Positions 1-8,042 are shown, counted from the stretch's first letter. The stretch is DNA of 23,578 nt from Priapulus caudatus (GCF_000485595.1 NW_014578265.1:8483-32060); one strand, 5' to 3'. Numbers and translations are program-made. Notes: generated from the letters alone by a model not told the origin.

Positions 1-21
1 GCAGCAGCGGCAGCAGCGTAC

Positions 22-268
22 CCGTGGCGACGTTGCGCGTCAGAAGGTTCTGCAGCTTGATGATGGGCGAGTGCGTGAACTTCGTGTCCTCCTTGCCCGG
101 CACGACGTTGGTGCTCATGAACTTGAGCACGTACTTGCTGTCGTCGCGCTGCATGAGCACGAGCAGGTCGCTGAGCAGCAGCGCGTGGATCTCGATCTGC
201 TTGCGCACGCTGTAGCGCCACATCAGGGTGCCGTCGTAGAGAAGCTCGTGCTTCGTCAGGTCCAGGTG
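22..268 (-). CDS. ARHGEF11/12-like: RGS-type RhoGEF, exon encoding start of PH domain (partial gene)
   Basis: This exon encodes the beginning of the pleckstrin-homology domain that follows the catalytic DH domain in Rho guanine nucleotide exchange factors. On the minus strand it reads cleanly for 82 codons from HLDLTKHELLYDGTLMWR through the strands with HALLLSDLLVLMQRDD and KYVLKFMS to THSPIIKLQNLLTRNVATG. LDLTK, the LLL-D-LVL strand and SPIIKL followed by VAT are the signature of the ARHGEF11/ARHGEF12/RhoGEF2 subfamily (known family pattern), whose members link G12/13 to RhoA. The acceptor is a pyrimidine tract ending TCTGCAG before base 268 and the donor is GTACGC at 21-20. The acceptor is clear. 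The donor is less certain because the frame stays open to the window edge. Unlike the four upstream exons it has no frame break. Confidence 0.85.
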
Positions 269-887
269 CTGCAGAGCGAGCGAGAGAGAGGATTATACAG
301 AGCAGGGATCACGTAGGGCGTGATTGTTTGGTTGGATCCACGGATCTCGATCCATTGGATCCGTGGATCTGACTGTTTGTTTGGTCAGATCCACGGATCT
401 CGATCCACCGAACGCGACACTGCTAGCGAGGTGGATTCGAACGGGATCCAATATGGCGTCCCGCGCCTCAGCCAATCACAGCTTGTTCATTGTTATGAAC
501 CATCCCGTGATAGGTCACAGCGAAACATAAACCGTTGAAAGTGAGTTTGCGTTTGTTTGTCCAGGGGTCGGATCCACGTGGATCGAGATCCGCGTGATGC
601 CGACCAAACAAACACGCCCATAGAGAGCATGGGTCATACACGAGAGAGTAAATCACCACAGAGAGCATGTAAACCACATAATGTGTTAACACGATTTGGA
701 TTATTGCTTTTCGACGTACGACATCAGGTCGACACCGTTGACACATCAAAGTGCTTGATGTTTTCTATTCAGCCGCAAGTAATTCTAACAAGTGCAGTTT
801 CTAACCCCTGTCTACGCTCTACTGCACGCCAACATCCCCCCCCCAACGTAAACCCGCGGAGTCGACAATGGCAGCCGGGACACTCAC
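269..887 (-). other. RhoGEF intron between DH and PH exons
   Basis: This intron separates the exon at 888-1073 from the PH exon. Its donor is GTGAGT at 887-882 and its acceptor ends at 269. About half of it is the inverted-repeat element at 325-614. The rest (615-886) shows no repeat or coding signal that I can support. Confidence 0.65.
325..614. mobile_element. MITE-like nest of inverted repeats
   Basis: A motif TGTTTGTTTGGTC followed by GATCCACGGATCTCGATCCA occurs in direct orientation at about 325-358 and 374-410, and in inverted orientation at about 569-614. The two ends therefore mirror each other around about 160 bp of unique sequence. Within the left copy, GATCCACGGATC (335-346) pairs exactly with GATCCGTGGATC (358-369), making a short hairpin. 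This looks like a non-autonomous DNA element, possibly two nested copies. No clear target-site duplication was found, so the borders are approximate. Confidence 0.55.
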
Positions 888-1073
888 TGGGGAATTCCTT
901 CGCAAGAGGGTTGTCGAGTCGCTGCAGCGGCGACAGGTCGAGACGCTTCTGGAAGTCTGCGAGGCGCGCTGCGTTGCTCCGCTCTCGCGCGGCAGGCCTG
1001 GTTGACGTAGGCGAGGATGCAAGACAGCGCACGCTGCGGCCTTACGCAACCAGGTCGTACTCCAGCGTGGGAC
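888..1073 (-). CDS. ARHGEF11/12-like: RGS-type RhoGEF, exon encoding C-terminal helix of DH domain, frame broken
   Basis: This exon encodes the last long helix of the Dbl-homology domain, which contacts the Rho substrate, and the link to PH. Read piecewise it gives PTLEYDLV, then RKAAAC, then ILAYVNQACRARAEQRS, then AARLADFQKRLDLSPLQ and RLDNPLAKEFP. This follows the family order PTE..V.KAA..C..IL.YVNQA......LEDYQ.RLD in order and spacing. The pieces lie in different frames, with one-base shifts near 1047, between 1018 and 1030, between 962 and 976, and in the C run at 889-892. The acceptor is CTCGGCAG before 1073 and the donor is GTGAGT after 888. Sequencing indels are likely because conserved residues are intact; a pseudogene is the alternative. 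The next exon is the PH exon. Confidence 0.75.
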
Positions 1074-1125
1074 CTGCCGAGATACGGAGAGAGAGAGAGG
1101 TAGCGAGATACGCTGTGTGGGAAAG

Positions 1126-1326
1126 AGCTGTGTGAAGCGCGTTGCCAACTATCGATTTTTGTCCAGCAAATCGTGTCCGAGTCGTGCAAAATAGAACACA
1201 GTTCTATTTCTCCAACTCGGCGACTTTTGATCTGACACACAAATCGAGATTTTCAGCTATATAGTTTGAATGCATCGAAATGGTAGCGATTTGCTGACAA
1301 AAATCGACTAGTGTAAAACGCAGCTT
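1126..1326. mobile_element. Short inverted-repeat element (MITE-like)
   Basis: The arm ATCGATTTTTGTCCAGCAAA at 1151-1170 is mirrored by CGATTTGCTGACAAAAATCG near 1287-1306. Weaker pairing extends outward to GCGTTGCC on the left and GTGTAAAACGCAGC on the right. A second, internal hairpin is centred on AGAACACAGTTCT. The whole has the size and shape of a non-autonomous DNA transposon. It ends about 50 bp from the acceptor of the RhoGEF exon at 888-1073. Borders are approximate and no target-site duplication was confirmed. Confidence 0.55.
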
Positions 1327-1799
1327 GAGGCTCCAGATGTTGATGTAAGCAGTAGCACTCTAACATTCACAGGTGCGACCGTTTCAGTGACGACATAAAA
1401 CGTGACAGTCACCCCTGCAACGCCGCGCAGGAGTTACAGGAGAGATGGAGAGGAGCGAACACGGCATGTGCAGTAAACTGCAGCACGCATCATGCCCTGA
1501 ACCCTCCCCAACATCGCAGCGCAGCTATCGGGCGCATCGAACGGACAGAGAGCATTTCACACAGTCACTTGACGTAGACCCCCGCGACGAAACGCGGCAA
1601 CGTGGAGTAGTTTAAACCCTTTAACTCTCTCCGCCGCGGTCTCCGACTGCTAGGCGCACCTCTGCTGGCGTAAGTATCTGGGGTGGGGTGGTGCTTAGAA
1701 CTAGTACTTCTCCCCTCTCGACTGCCAGGCCAGCACGCTCTGGCGCAGCCAAGGTGTAGGAGTGGGGTGGGGTTGGTTATGTAGTGGGTGCGGGGTGGA
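1327..1799. other. Intronic sequence between the MITE and the minisatellite
   Basis: This part of the same RhoGEF intron has no recognisable exon on either strand. The last stretch, from about 1740, becomes G-rich and grades into the minisatellite. Long minus-strand open frames through here and the array arise from the lack of stop codons in the C-rich repeat and are not genes. Confidence 0.5.
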
Positions 1800-3836
1800 T
1801 GTGGGGGTGAGGTAAGGGTGGGGTGTGGTGTATGGGTGTGGGGGTCGGGTAGGCAAGGTTGTGAGCACGTACTTGTGGCCGTGTATGGGGTGTGGTGTGG
1901 GTAACGCAGGGTGTGGAGCACGTACTTGTGGCCCGGTGTGGGGTGATGGGGTCGGGTAGCAGGGTGTGAGGCACTGTCTTGTGGCTGTGTTATGGGGTGG
2001 GGGGTGGGGGCTAGGTCAGGGTGTGAGCACGTACTTTGTGCGCGTGTATGAGGTGTGGGGGTCGGGTAGGCAGGGTGTGAGCACAGTACTTGTTGTGCTG
2101 TGTATGGGCGTGGTGGGGTCGGGTAGCAGCCGGGTGTGATGCACGTACGTTGGTGGTCTGTGTATGGGTGTGGGGTAAGGGTAGCGGTGTGAGCACGTAC
2201 TTGTGGCCTCGTGTATGGGGTGTGGGGGGTCGGGATAGTGCAGGGTGTGAGCACGGTACTTGTGGCCGTGTATGGGGTGGGGGGTAGCGGTAGGCATGTA
2301 GAGCACGGTATTTGTGGCCGTGTACTGAGGTGTGGGGGTGGGGTAGGCAGGGTGTGAGCACGTACTGTGGCCGTGTATGGGTCGTGGGGTCGGTAAGGCA
2401 GGGTTGAGCCGTACCTGTGCCGTGTATGGGGTGTGGGGTGTGGGTAGGCCGGGTGTGAGCACGTCCTTTGGCCGTGTATGGGGTGTGGGGGTGGGGTAGG
2501 GCAGGGTGTGAGCAACGTACTTAGTGGCCTGTGTATGGGGTTGTGGGGGTGGGGTAGGCCGGGTTGAGCACGTACTGTGTGGCTGTGTATGGGGTGTGGG
2601 GTGTGGGTAGGCCAGGGTGTGAGCACGTAGCTTGTGCGGCAGTGTATGGGTGGGGGGTGGGGCTAGCGGCAGGGTGTGAGGCAAGCGTAGCTTGTGGCTG
2701 TGTTATGGGGTGGGGGGTGGTGAGGCAGGGTGGTGAGGCACGTACTTGTGGCTGTGTATCGGGTTGTGGGGGTGGGGTAGCCGGGTGTGAGCACGGTACT
2801 TGTGGCCGTGTATGGTGTGTGTGGGGTCGGTAGGCAGGGTGTGAGCACGTACTTGTGGCTGTGTATGGGTGTGGGGGTGGGGTAGGCAGGGTGTGAGCAC
2901 GTAATTGTGGGCTGTGTAGTGGGGTGTGGGGGTGGGTAGGCAGGGTGTGAGCACGTACTTGTGGCTCGTTATGAGGTGTGGGGGGGTGGGGTAGGCCGGG
3001 TGTGAGCACTGTACTTGTGGCCGTGTAGGGGTGTGGTGGTGGGGTAGGCCGGTGTGAGACAGCGTACTTGTGCCGGTCGTATGGGTGGAGTGGGGCACGG
3101 GTGTGAGGCACGTACTGTGGCTTGTGTATGGGTGTGGGGGTGGGGTAGGCAGGCGTGTGAGCACGTACTTGCTGGCGCCTGCGTAGGGGTGGGGGTGGGT
3201 AGGCCGGGTGTGCGACACGTACTTTGTGGCTGTGTATGGGTGTGGGGGTGGGTGAGGGCAGGAGTGTGAGGCACGTACTTGTGGCCGTGTATGGGGTGTG
3301 GGGGTTTTCGGGTAGGCAGGGGTGTGAGCACGTACTTGTGGCCGGTGTACGGGGTGTGAGTGAGGGGGTGCGCGTATGTTGCTGGAGGGGGGTAGCAGGG
3401 TGTGGGCACGTACTTGTGGCGTGTTTATGGGGTGTGGGGGTGGGTAGCAGGGTGTGAGCACTACTTTGTGGTTGTGTATGGGGTGCTGTGGTGGGTCGGG
3501 TAGGGGCGTGATGAGACGTACTTGTGGCGTGTATGGGGATGGGGGGCTCGGGTAGGCGCGGTGTGAGCACGTACTTGTGGCTGTGTATGGGTGTGGGGGT
3601 GGGGTAGGCAGGAGCCGTGGGCTGTGTATGATGTGGGCGGAGCCGTAGCTACGTGTGGCCGTCCGTATGGGTTTGGTGGTGGGTGGCCGGGTGTGAAGGC
3701 ACGTACTTGGTGGCCGTGTATGGGGTTTGAGGGTCGGGGCAGGGATGTGAGCACGGTACTTGTGGCTGTGTATCGGGGTGTAGGGGGGGGGTAGGCTAGT
3801 GGTGTGGCACGTACTTGGTGCCTGTGTATTTGGCGA
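1800..3836. repeat. 53-bp intronic minisatellite carrying copies of the upstream exon's splice donor
   Basis: About 37 to 38 tandem units of roughly 53 bp fill most of one RhoGEF intron. On the plus strand a unit reads GGGTGTGAGCACGTACTTG, then TGGCCGTGTATGGGGTG, then GGGGGTGGGGTAGGCA. On the minus strand, the gene's strand, every unit contains TACACGGCCACAAGTACGTG. The last bases of the adjoining exon plus its donor read TACACAGGCACCAAGTACGTG (positions 3828-3808). The array therefore starts at the exon border, and each unit carries a copy of the exon end and 5' splice site. Units differ by many one-base indels, more than substitutions, which looks like raw long-read error. Copy number comes from the spacing of GTACTT from about 1868 to 3813. 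Confidence 0.9.
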
Positions 3837-3949
3837 TGCTTTTTTTTTGTCGAGCAGCAGCGGGTACTTGGTGACGCTGCATGCGCCGTCGGATGACAAG
3901 ATCCTCGCTTGGCAGCCTCCGGCGACAACGTGTTTGCTCTCAGGCTGTC
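3815..3949 (-). CDS. ARHGEF11/12-like: RGS-type RhoGEF, exon encoding core DH motif TKYPLLL, frame broken
   Basis: This exon encodes the most conserved DH segment. Piecewise on the minus strand it reads ESKHV, CRRRLPSEDLVI, MQR, VTKYPLLLD and IAKYT. The family pattern is ES..LCRR..L.D.IPTEMQRLTKYPLLLDNIAKYT, so order and spacing agree. Frame changes lie near 3944, around the GCC-T-GAG junction, and at 3870-3882, where MQR and VTKYP need one extra base between them. A run of nine A (T on the plus strand, 3840-3848) plus GC stands where a single Asn codon is expected between LLLD and IAKYT. The acceptor is TGCATTTCAG before 3949. The proposed donor, GTACGTG after 3815, is also the sequence repeated in the adjoining minisatellite; joining to the next exon is off by one base, so the exact 3' end is uncertain. 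Confidence 0.75.
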
Positions 3950-4308
3950 CTGAAATGCAAGATTATAGTCCGTGCAAAGATACGGGGGAGTGACCGGCTA
4001 CCGACCTTCTGTTCGTAACATAATGAGCGCAAACGAATCATGCGTATCATAATTGTAAATTCTATCGAGTATATTATCGAAGGTTAAGGTATAAATTATT
4101 ATCGAATTTATGCGAGTTGATATCGAAGTAAGTAATATTGACATGGCAAGGCTTGGAAAACGTTTATGTCAGCTACACGACTACAAGATCATGACACGGT
4201 ACGCAAATTGTACAATACAATTTTTGTTATAAGGGTCAGGGATCCCTGTTCGATTCTCATTTCATTAGAACTTCAAATTATTTATCCTACGGAGGATAAC
4301 AGGCATGA

Positions 4309-4548
4309 CCGGCAGTCACGAACCGAGGCAACGACTCGTTCCTGCGTAATCTTACGGCTAATGAACTCGCGCGCACTTTTCTTGTGGCGGACCGCATGCT
4401 TGGCCTTGATTGGTCAAGGGCTATGGACTCGGTTCATAGCAAAACGTTGCAACAGCTGTTTGAACTTATCCCCGCCTCACCCCTCGAACTTAAACAGACA
4501 AGCTCAGAGTACATCATTAAATTACATAAGGACAGGCAATTGATGTGA
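4309..4548 (+). CDS. Unrecognised ORF fragment, 79 codons, no clear start
   Basis: I do not recognise this protein. The frame runs from just after a TGA at 4306-4308 to a TGA at 4546-4548. It reads as a plausible helical globular fragment, including NDSFLRNLTANELARTFL, DRMLGLDWSRAMDSV and LQQLFELIPASPLELK. Composition and the lack of low-complexity bias make it more protein-like than neighbouring frames. There is no ATG near its beginning, so it would be an exon or a decayed fragment, perhaps of a transposon nested inside the RhoGEF intron on the opposite strand. Evidence is only composition and length. Confidence 0.25.
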   Translation, partial: PAVTNRGNDSFLRNLTANELARTFLVADRMLGLDWSRAMDSVHSKTLQQLFELIPASPLELKQTSSEYIIKLHKDRQLM

Positions 4549-4988
4549 TAACCACAGTTAGCTTAAGTCTTCTATGCTTGATTTGTCGTTGATGTTTCAT
4601 GGCTTTATGTCTGCTGCCTACATATATTACAGTCTATTGTGAGTATTGCTTGCGCAAAAATAATGACATGATATTAAGACCGCAATAATAACAAAAACGG
4701 AGCATATGGGTCTTTTATTACTCCACCTCTCTATTATTTCCTGAGCAATTTTAAGCTTTATTTGTGCTCGAGACTGTATAGAACCTCTTATGAAGTGCTA
4801 AGAATTCACCCCATCTACGTTTATTCACCAGGTGATGACAAGAATAACTTACTAATGAAAGACTCAATTCGCCTACGTCCCTTGGACCAGCAGGCTCCTC
4901 CTTCAATTCTTTGCCTTCATTGGCTAGTATTAAAGGAACCTGCCATTGACAACGTACGTGTGATTAACTCCTTCACGGTAAGCTAAAC

Positions 4989-5141
4989 ATGCAGCATCCA
5001 GAGCTACTTCAAAAGCACACCCAAGCATTCATTCAGGGATCAGTTCACACTGCAGTGAACCTGTATGAAAGGCTCAACTTGAGGGAAAGGCGCAACCGTA
5101 TTTCGTTTAGAAGAGCACTAGCCATCCTTAAAAATGTCTAA
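4989..5141 (+). CDS. Unrecognised small ORF, 50 residues, helical and basic
   Basis: A short complete ORF starts MQHPELLQKHTQAFIQ, continues with TAVNLYERLNLRERRNR and ends RRALAILKNV before TAA. It is predicted helical by eye and rich in Arg and Leu. It lies downstream of the ORF fragment at 4309-4548 on the same strand, in another frame, with an AATAAA about 150 bp after the stop. It could be the last exon of a nested plus-strand gene or transposon remnant. No family was recognised and chance cannot be excluded at this length. Confidence 0.25.
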   Translation: MQHPELLQKHTQAFIQGSVHTAVNLYERLNLRERRNRISFRRALAILKNV

Positions 5142-5289
5142 TTTTGCTGTGCCCCCACCATGATTTTTAGTGGTAGTAGGTAGGTCTTTTTGTGGAGGCG
5201 AGTAATTGAAGTATTTAAGTCTGTCCTGCATGTTTGCCACACATGCTTTGTGTTTCAGTGCTTAACTATGAGAAAGTGTAAAGAAGATA

Positions 5290-5295
5290 AATAAA
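5290..5295 (+). terminator. Candidate polyadenylation signal AATAAA
   Basis: AATAAA on the plus strand, about 150 bp after the stop of the small ORF at 4989-5141 and followed by A-rich sequence. The surrounding DNA is AT-rich, so this could be coincidence. It matters only if the plus-strand ORFs are real. Confidence 0.25.
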
Positions 5296-5816
5296 AAATA
5301 ATGGAACCCAAAATTAAAAAACAACCTTTTGGTCGGGTATTTTTTCGGGTCGTCGGAGAACAGCAACATCCATTGAGGCCAAGATGTCCACTCTCTAGAT
5401 GTCGTGTCTATGTGTACCACTGCCCTTAAACCAAAATTCTAGCTTTACGACAGGTGGCCGCTAACGAGATTTACTGTATTTCAAATCGGCGCAGCTGCTA
5501 CATAACTGATACATTACGGTAGGTGCTATTGCACATTAACTAGTGTGGGCGCTCGACCGTAACTGAACACCAACACAAAGAGGGCTGTCAATATCTGTCG
5601 AAACTCGGGCGTGACGACCGTTTCCCGTAGAGATCGAGGTTTTGAGGGCCTGTGTGGAGATCGCGTTGGGCTGTCATATTCTGTCAGAACACACGTGCAC
5701 GGGTACTCGCGTAACAACGTTAAGAGACCGAGTAACCACGGTAGTAGATGCGTAGGGGTTTGATGGGAGCGTGTGGGACCGCGGCCGCGCCGCGACTGGC
5801 TCGCGCCGACACTCAC

Positions 5817-5957
5817 CGTTAGCTCGAGCATTCTCCAGGTTGGGAAGAGCAGGTGAACGAGGTCGTTGGAAACGACGTTGTCCTCCAGCATCGCCGGTAG
5901 AAGACGCCGCAGAGCAACTTCAGGGTTCTCACGTGCCGCTCCGTGTGGGAAAAGTTC
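5817..5957 (-). CDS. ARHGEF11/12-like: RGS-type RhoGEF, exon encoding first DH helix, frame broken
   Basis: This exon starts the DH domain. On the minus strand it reads NFSHTERHVRTLKLL and CGVFYRR, then in a second frame MLEDNVVSNDLVHLLF, then in a third PNLENARAN. The family has TER.HVRTLKVL...FY.....L......IF.NLE at the same spacing, so this is helix 1 and the following turn of the exchange-factor domain. Shifts of one base fall at about 5889-5892 and in the CCC run at 5841-5844. The acceptor is GTTAACAG before 5957 and the donor is GTGAGT after 5817. The upstream exon ends in phase 2 (CG) and joins in frame as KRQDVIQ-R-NFSHTER, which supports both splice sites. Confidence 0.78.
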
Positions 5958-6059
5958 CTGTTAACAGACGACGGTAGGTGTCATGTTTACTCGCTCATCA
6001 CGCACAGTGCAGTCAACTTATAACAACGAGATGAGACTCCCCTACACGCTCACTCTTCA

Positions 6060-6808
6060 CGGACTTGACTAACCCTCCTCCGTTTTCTCCCCATTCACTG
6101 CTCACCTTCGCGAGCGCGAGCACTCCCGCCCTCACCCCCATAGCACGCTCACGGCCATAATGAACTGACCCTCCCCCTCGCTTTCTCCCTCCCCTCCCTC
6201 TGGCATCGCTGCATCATTGCAACAAAAGCCCTCCCCCTTCCTACGCCCCTTCCCGGTCTCTCTCCCATGCTTGCTCACCGTTGACAAAGCCGACCCTTCC
6301 CACCTCTCTCCCTGGTCCTCTCTCCTCCCCCCTCTCCGTTCCTCCCTCACGCACGCTACCCATCGACGCCCAAACCCTCCCCTCCCCACGCATGCTCACT
6401 GTTACAGACGAGGCCCTCCTCCCCCTGTCCAGCGTTGATGACACCCCATCCCTCTCCACCTCTCCTCGTCTCCTCCCCCTGCTCACCGTTGGATGCCGGC
6501 CCCTTCCCCTCTCCACCTGCTCCTGCGTCTCCCTCCCGCGCTGCTCATCGTTGATGAGCCCGCTCCCCCTCTCCTACTCTCGTCATCTCTCCCCTGCTCA
6601 CCGTTTGATGACCCTCCCACCTCCTCCTGCGGGGTCTCGCTCCGCGCCTGCTCACCCGTTGATGACCCGCCTCCCCCTCCTCCTCATTTCGTCTCCCCTG
6701 CTCATCGTTGATGCCCCTCTCCAACTCTCTCATTTCCTCCCCCTGCTCACTCGTTGGATGAACCCCTCCCCTCTCCAGCCGTCGTCCTCGTGCCGCGGCC
6801 CCTGATCA
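6060..6808. repeat. Donor-border minisatellite in the next RhoGEF intron, about 10 units
   Basis: This CT-rich array on the plus strand (GA-rich on the gene's strand) repeats GCTCACCGTTG-GATGA at irregular intervals of about 45 to 170 bp. Copies lie near 6101, 6271, 6391, 6481, 6545, 6596, 6650, 6700, 6745 and at the true border near 6803. On the minus strand this is TCATCCAACG-GTGAGCAGG. The exon at 6810-7025 ends CATCCAACG and continues GTGATCAGG into its intron. Units thus copy about ten bases of exon end and the 5' splice site. Copies nearest the exon, such as 6745 and 6481, keep the exon-derived bases best. Confidence 0.8.
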
Positions 6809-6809
6809 C

Positions 6810-7025
6810 CGTTGGATGACGTCCTGGCGCTTCACTCTTCGGCCCTTCATTTTTTGACGACGTCCTTTGCGATGGTCGGCGTGCTTCGCAGTTGGGGCGG
6901 GTCGCGATCGCCTCCAGGCGGAGTCGGACTCCTCCTGCACGGCTCCCATCGCCAGCTGCGCCGCGTCGCCGGCAGACGCCGTCTTGTGCATCGTCTCCAG
7001 CGACGTGCTCGGACTGTCCAGGCTC
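6810..7025 (-). CDS. ARHGEF11/12-like: RGS-type RhoGEF, linker exon just before DH domain, frame broken
   Basis: This exon encodes the acidic and Ser-rich linker and the helix leading into DH. It begins SLDSPSTSLETMHKTAS and ends KMKGRRVKRQDVIQR. In the middle a different frame gives DPPQLRSTPTIAKDVVK, which with KMKGR and VKRQDVI matches the family segment DPP..(L/V)..EVL..L...EIKRQEVI. The A run at 6850-6855 appears to lack one A: seven would join AKDVVKK to MKGR. Another shift lies further upstream, after about DSAW. Total length of 216 bp fits a phase-1 entry and phase-2 exit. The acceptor is GATCTTGCAG before 7025 and the donor is GTGATC after 6810. Tandem repeats that copy its own borders flank it on both sides. 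Confidence 0.7.
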
Positions 7026-7605
7026 CTGCAAGATCGTCGCCATGGTTACGAGCGGACAGGGTTCTTATTATCTGATATATTATATATATATTATTTTACA
7101 GGTTTATTATCTGATGGGTAAATATAGCAAGGGGAGATGAGACGTGCTCGGACTGTCCAGGCTCCTGCAAGGTGGATGAACGTTGTTGTGGTTACGAGCA
7201 GACAGGGTTGTTATTATCTGATATTATTAGATATATTAGATATATTATTTTATAGGTTTATTATCTGATGGGTAAAAGTAGCAAGGGGAGATGAGACGTG
7301 CTCGGCCTGTCCAGGCTCCTGCAAGGTGGATGAACGTTGCCATGGTTACGAGCGGGCAGGGTTCTTAGTGAATATTACAGCTTTGAGAAAAGATCATGAT
7401 GTCTTTTACGGATTAAATTGTCTTTTTCTCAAGGATGAAAAAGGGGATTGAAGAGATGTGCTAGGACAGTCCAGGCTCTTGCAAGGTGGACGAACGTCAC
7501 CACGGCTACTAGGGGGACAGTGGCTGAATGAAGTATTACAGCAGTAGAGGGAACTAGAAAAGACTAGGCTGATTGGTGAAAGTAGCAAGGGAGATTAGAC
7601 AAAGG
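7002..7605. repeat. Tandem array copying a 3' splice site and the exon start
   Basis: The first 24 bases of the exon at 6810-7025, GAGCCTGGACAGTCCGAGCA plus CGTC on the minus strand, recur with a CTTGCAG acceptor in front at 7141-7164, 7295-7318 and 7455-7478. Spacings are about 139, 154 and 160 bp. The rest of the unit (on the plus strand GGTTACGAGCGGACAGGGTT, the TATCTGATATTATT stretch and GTAGCAAGGGGAGATGAGA) also repeats, and a part unit ends near 7605. The copy at 7455 is the most diverged. On the gene strand the copies lie upstream of the true exon, so they present three additional acceptor-like sites before the real one. Confidence 0.88.
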
Positions 7606-7980
7606 TCGTTGGGCATCGTGTTAGGCAAACGTTTGCTGGGCTATAAAATACAAGGAGTAAACTATAAGGTGTTGCTGATACCCCCTTCACACCATGGCCC
7701 CGATCTCACTACGCTCGTACTACGCTCTAAGAGCATGGTGGAAACGCGTAGAACGCAGTATGAACGTATATGGACGCACTGCGATCGCGACCGAGCGCAG
7801 TGCAGTCACCATGAGCGTGGAGAGCGTCGCCAAATTTTGAGCATGTTCAAAACAATCGTGGTGCGAGCGTGGCGGAAAGACAGCGCAGTGCAGACGTATT
7901 AGAGACGTGGAAGGCGTAGTACCCACGTAACTCGGGCGTAGTACGAACTTAATGATCGTATCGCAAGCGTGTCGGGTGCG
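7606..7980. other. Unassigned stretch with inverted CGTACTACGC motifs
   Basis: No gene seen. CGTACTACGC near 7709 is mirrored by GCGTAGTACG near 7939, with further CGTAGTAC copies between. Short GCGAGCG/GAGCGTGG motifs recur. This may be another non-autonomous element, but I could not define ends or a target-site duplication. The plus-strand open frame at 7573-7902 has no recognisable protein. Confidence 0.4.
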
Positions 7981-7981
7981 T

Positions 7982-8001
7982 NTCTCTCTCTCTCTCTCTC
8001 T

Positions 8002-8042
<41 letters not shown>

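Larger units (their letters stand above)
3950..5816. other. RhoGEF intron, with a missing DH segment and plus-strand ORF-like pieces
   Basis: Between the DH exons at 3815-3949 and 5817-5957 the family normally encodes roughly 80 residues (the middle helices of DH). I searched the minus strand by eye and found no match. The stretch instead holds AT-rich DNA and, on the plus strand, two short protein-like ORFs (4309-4548 and 4989-5141) followed by AATAAA at 5290. No clear transposon ends were found. Either an exon is missing from this assembly, or it is too diverged or frameshifted to see, or the gene copy is defective. Confidence 0.45.

Noticed and set aside
1565-3899. Very long minus-strand open frames (up to about 400 codons) rich in His, Pro and Thr
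   Set aside because: They are produced by the stop-poor 53-bp minisatellite; all three frames are open in overlapping pieces and the composition follows the repeat.
4215-4265. tRNA-like B-box (TGTTCGATTC) suggesting a tRNA or SINE
   Set aside because: No matching A-box at the right distance and no cloverleaf arms could be drawn.
6132-6805. Pro/Leu/Ser-rich plus-strand and Gly/Glu-rich minus-strand frames
   Set aside because: They come from the CT-rich donor-border array; composition follows the repeat.
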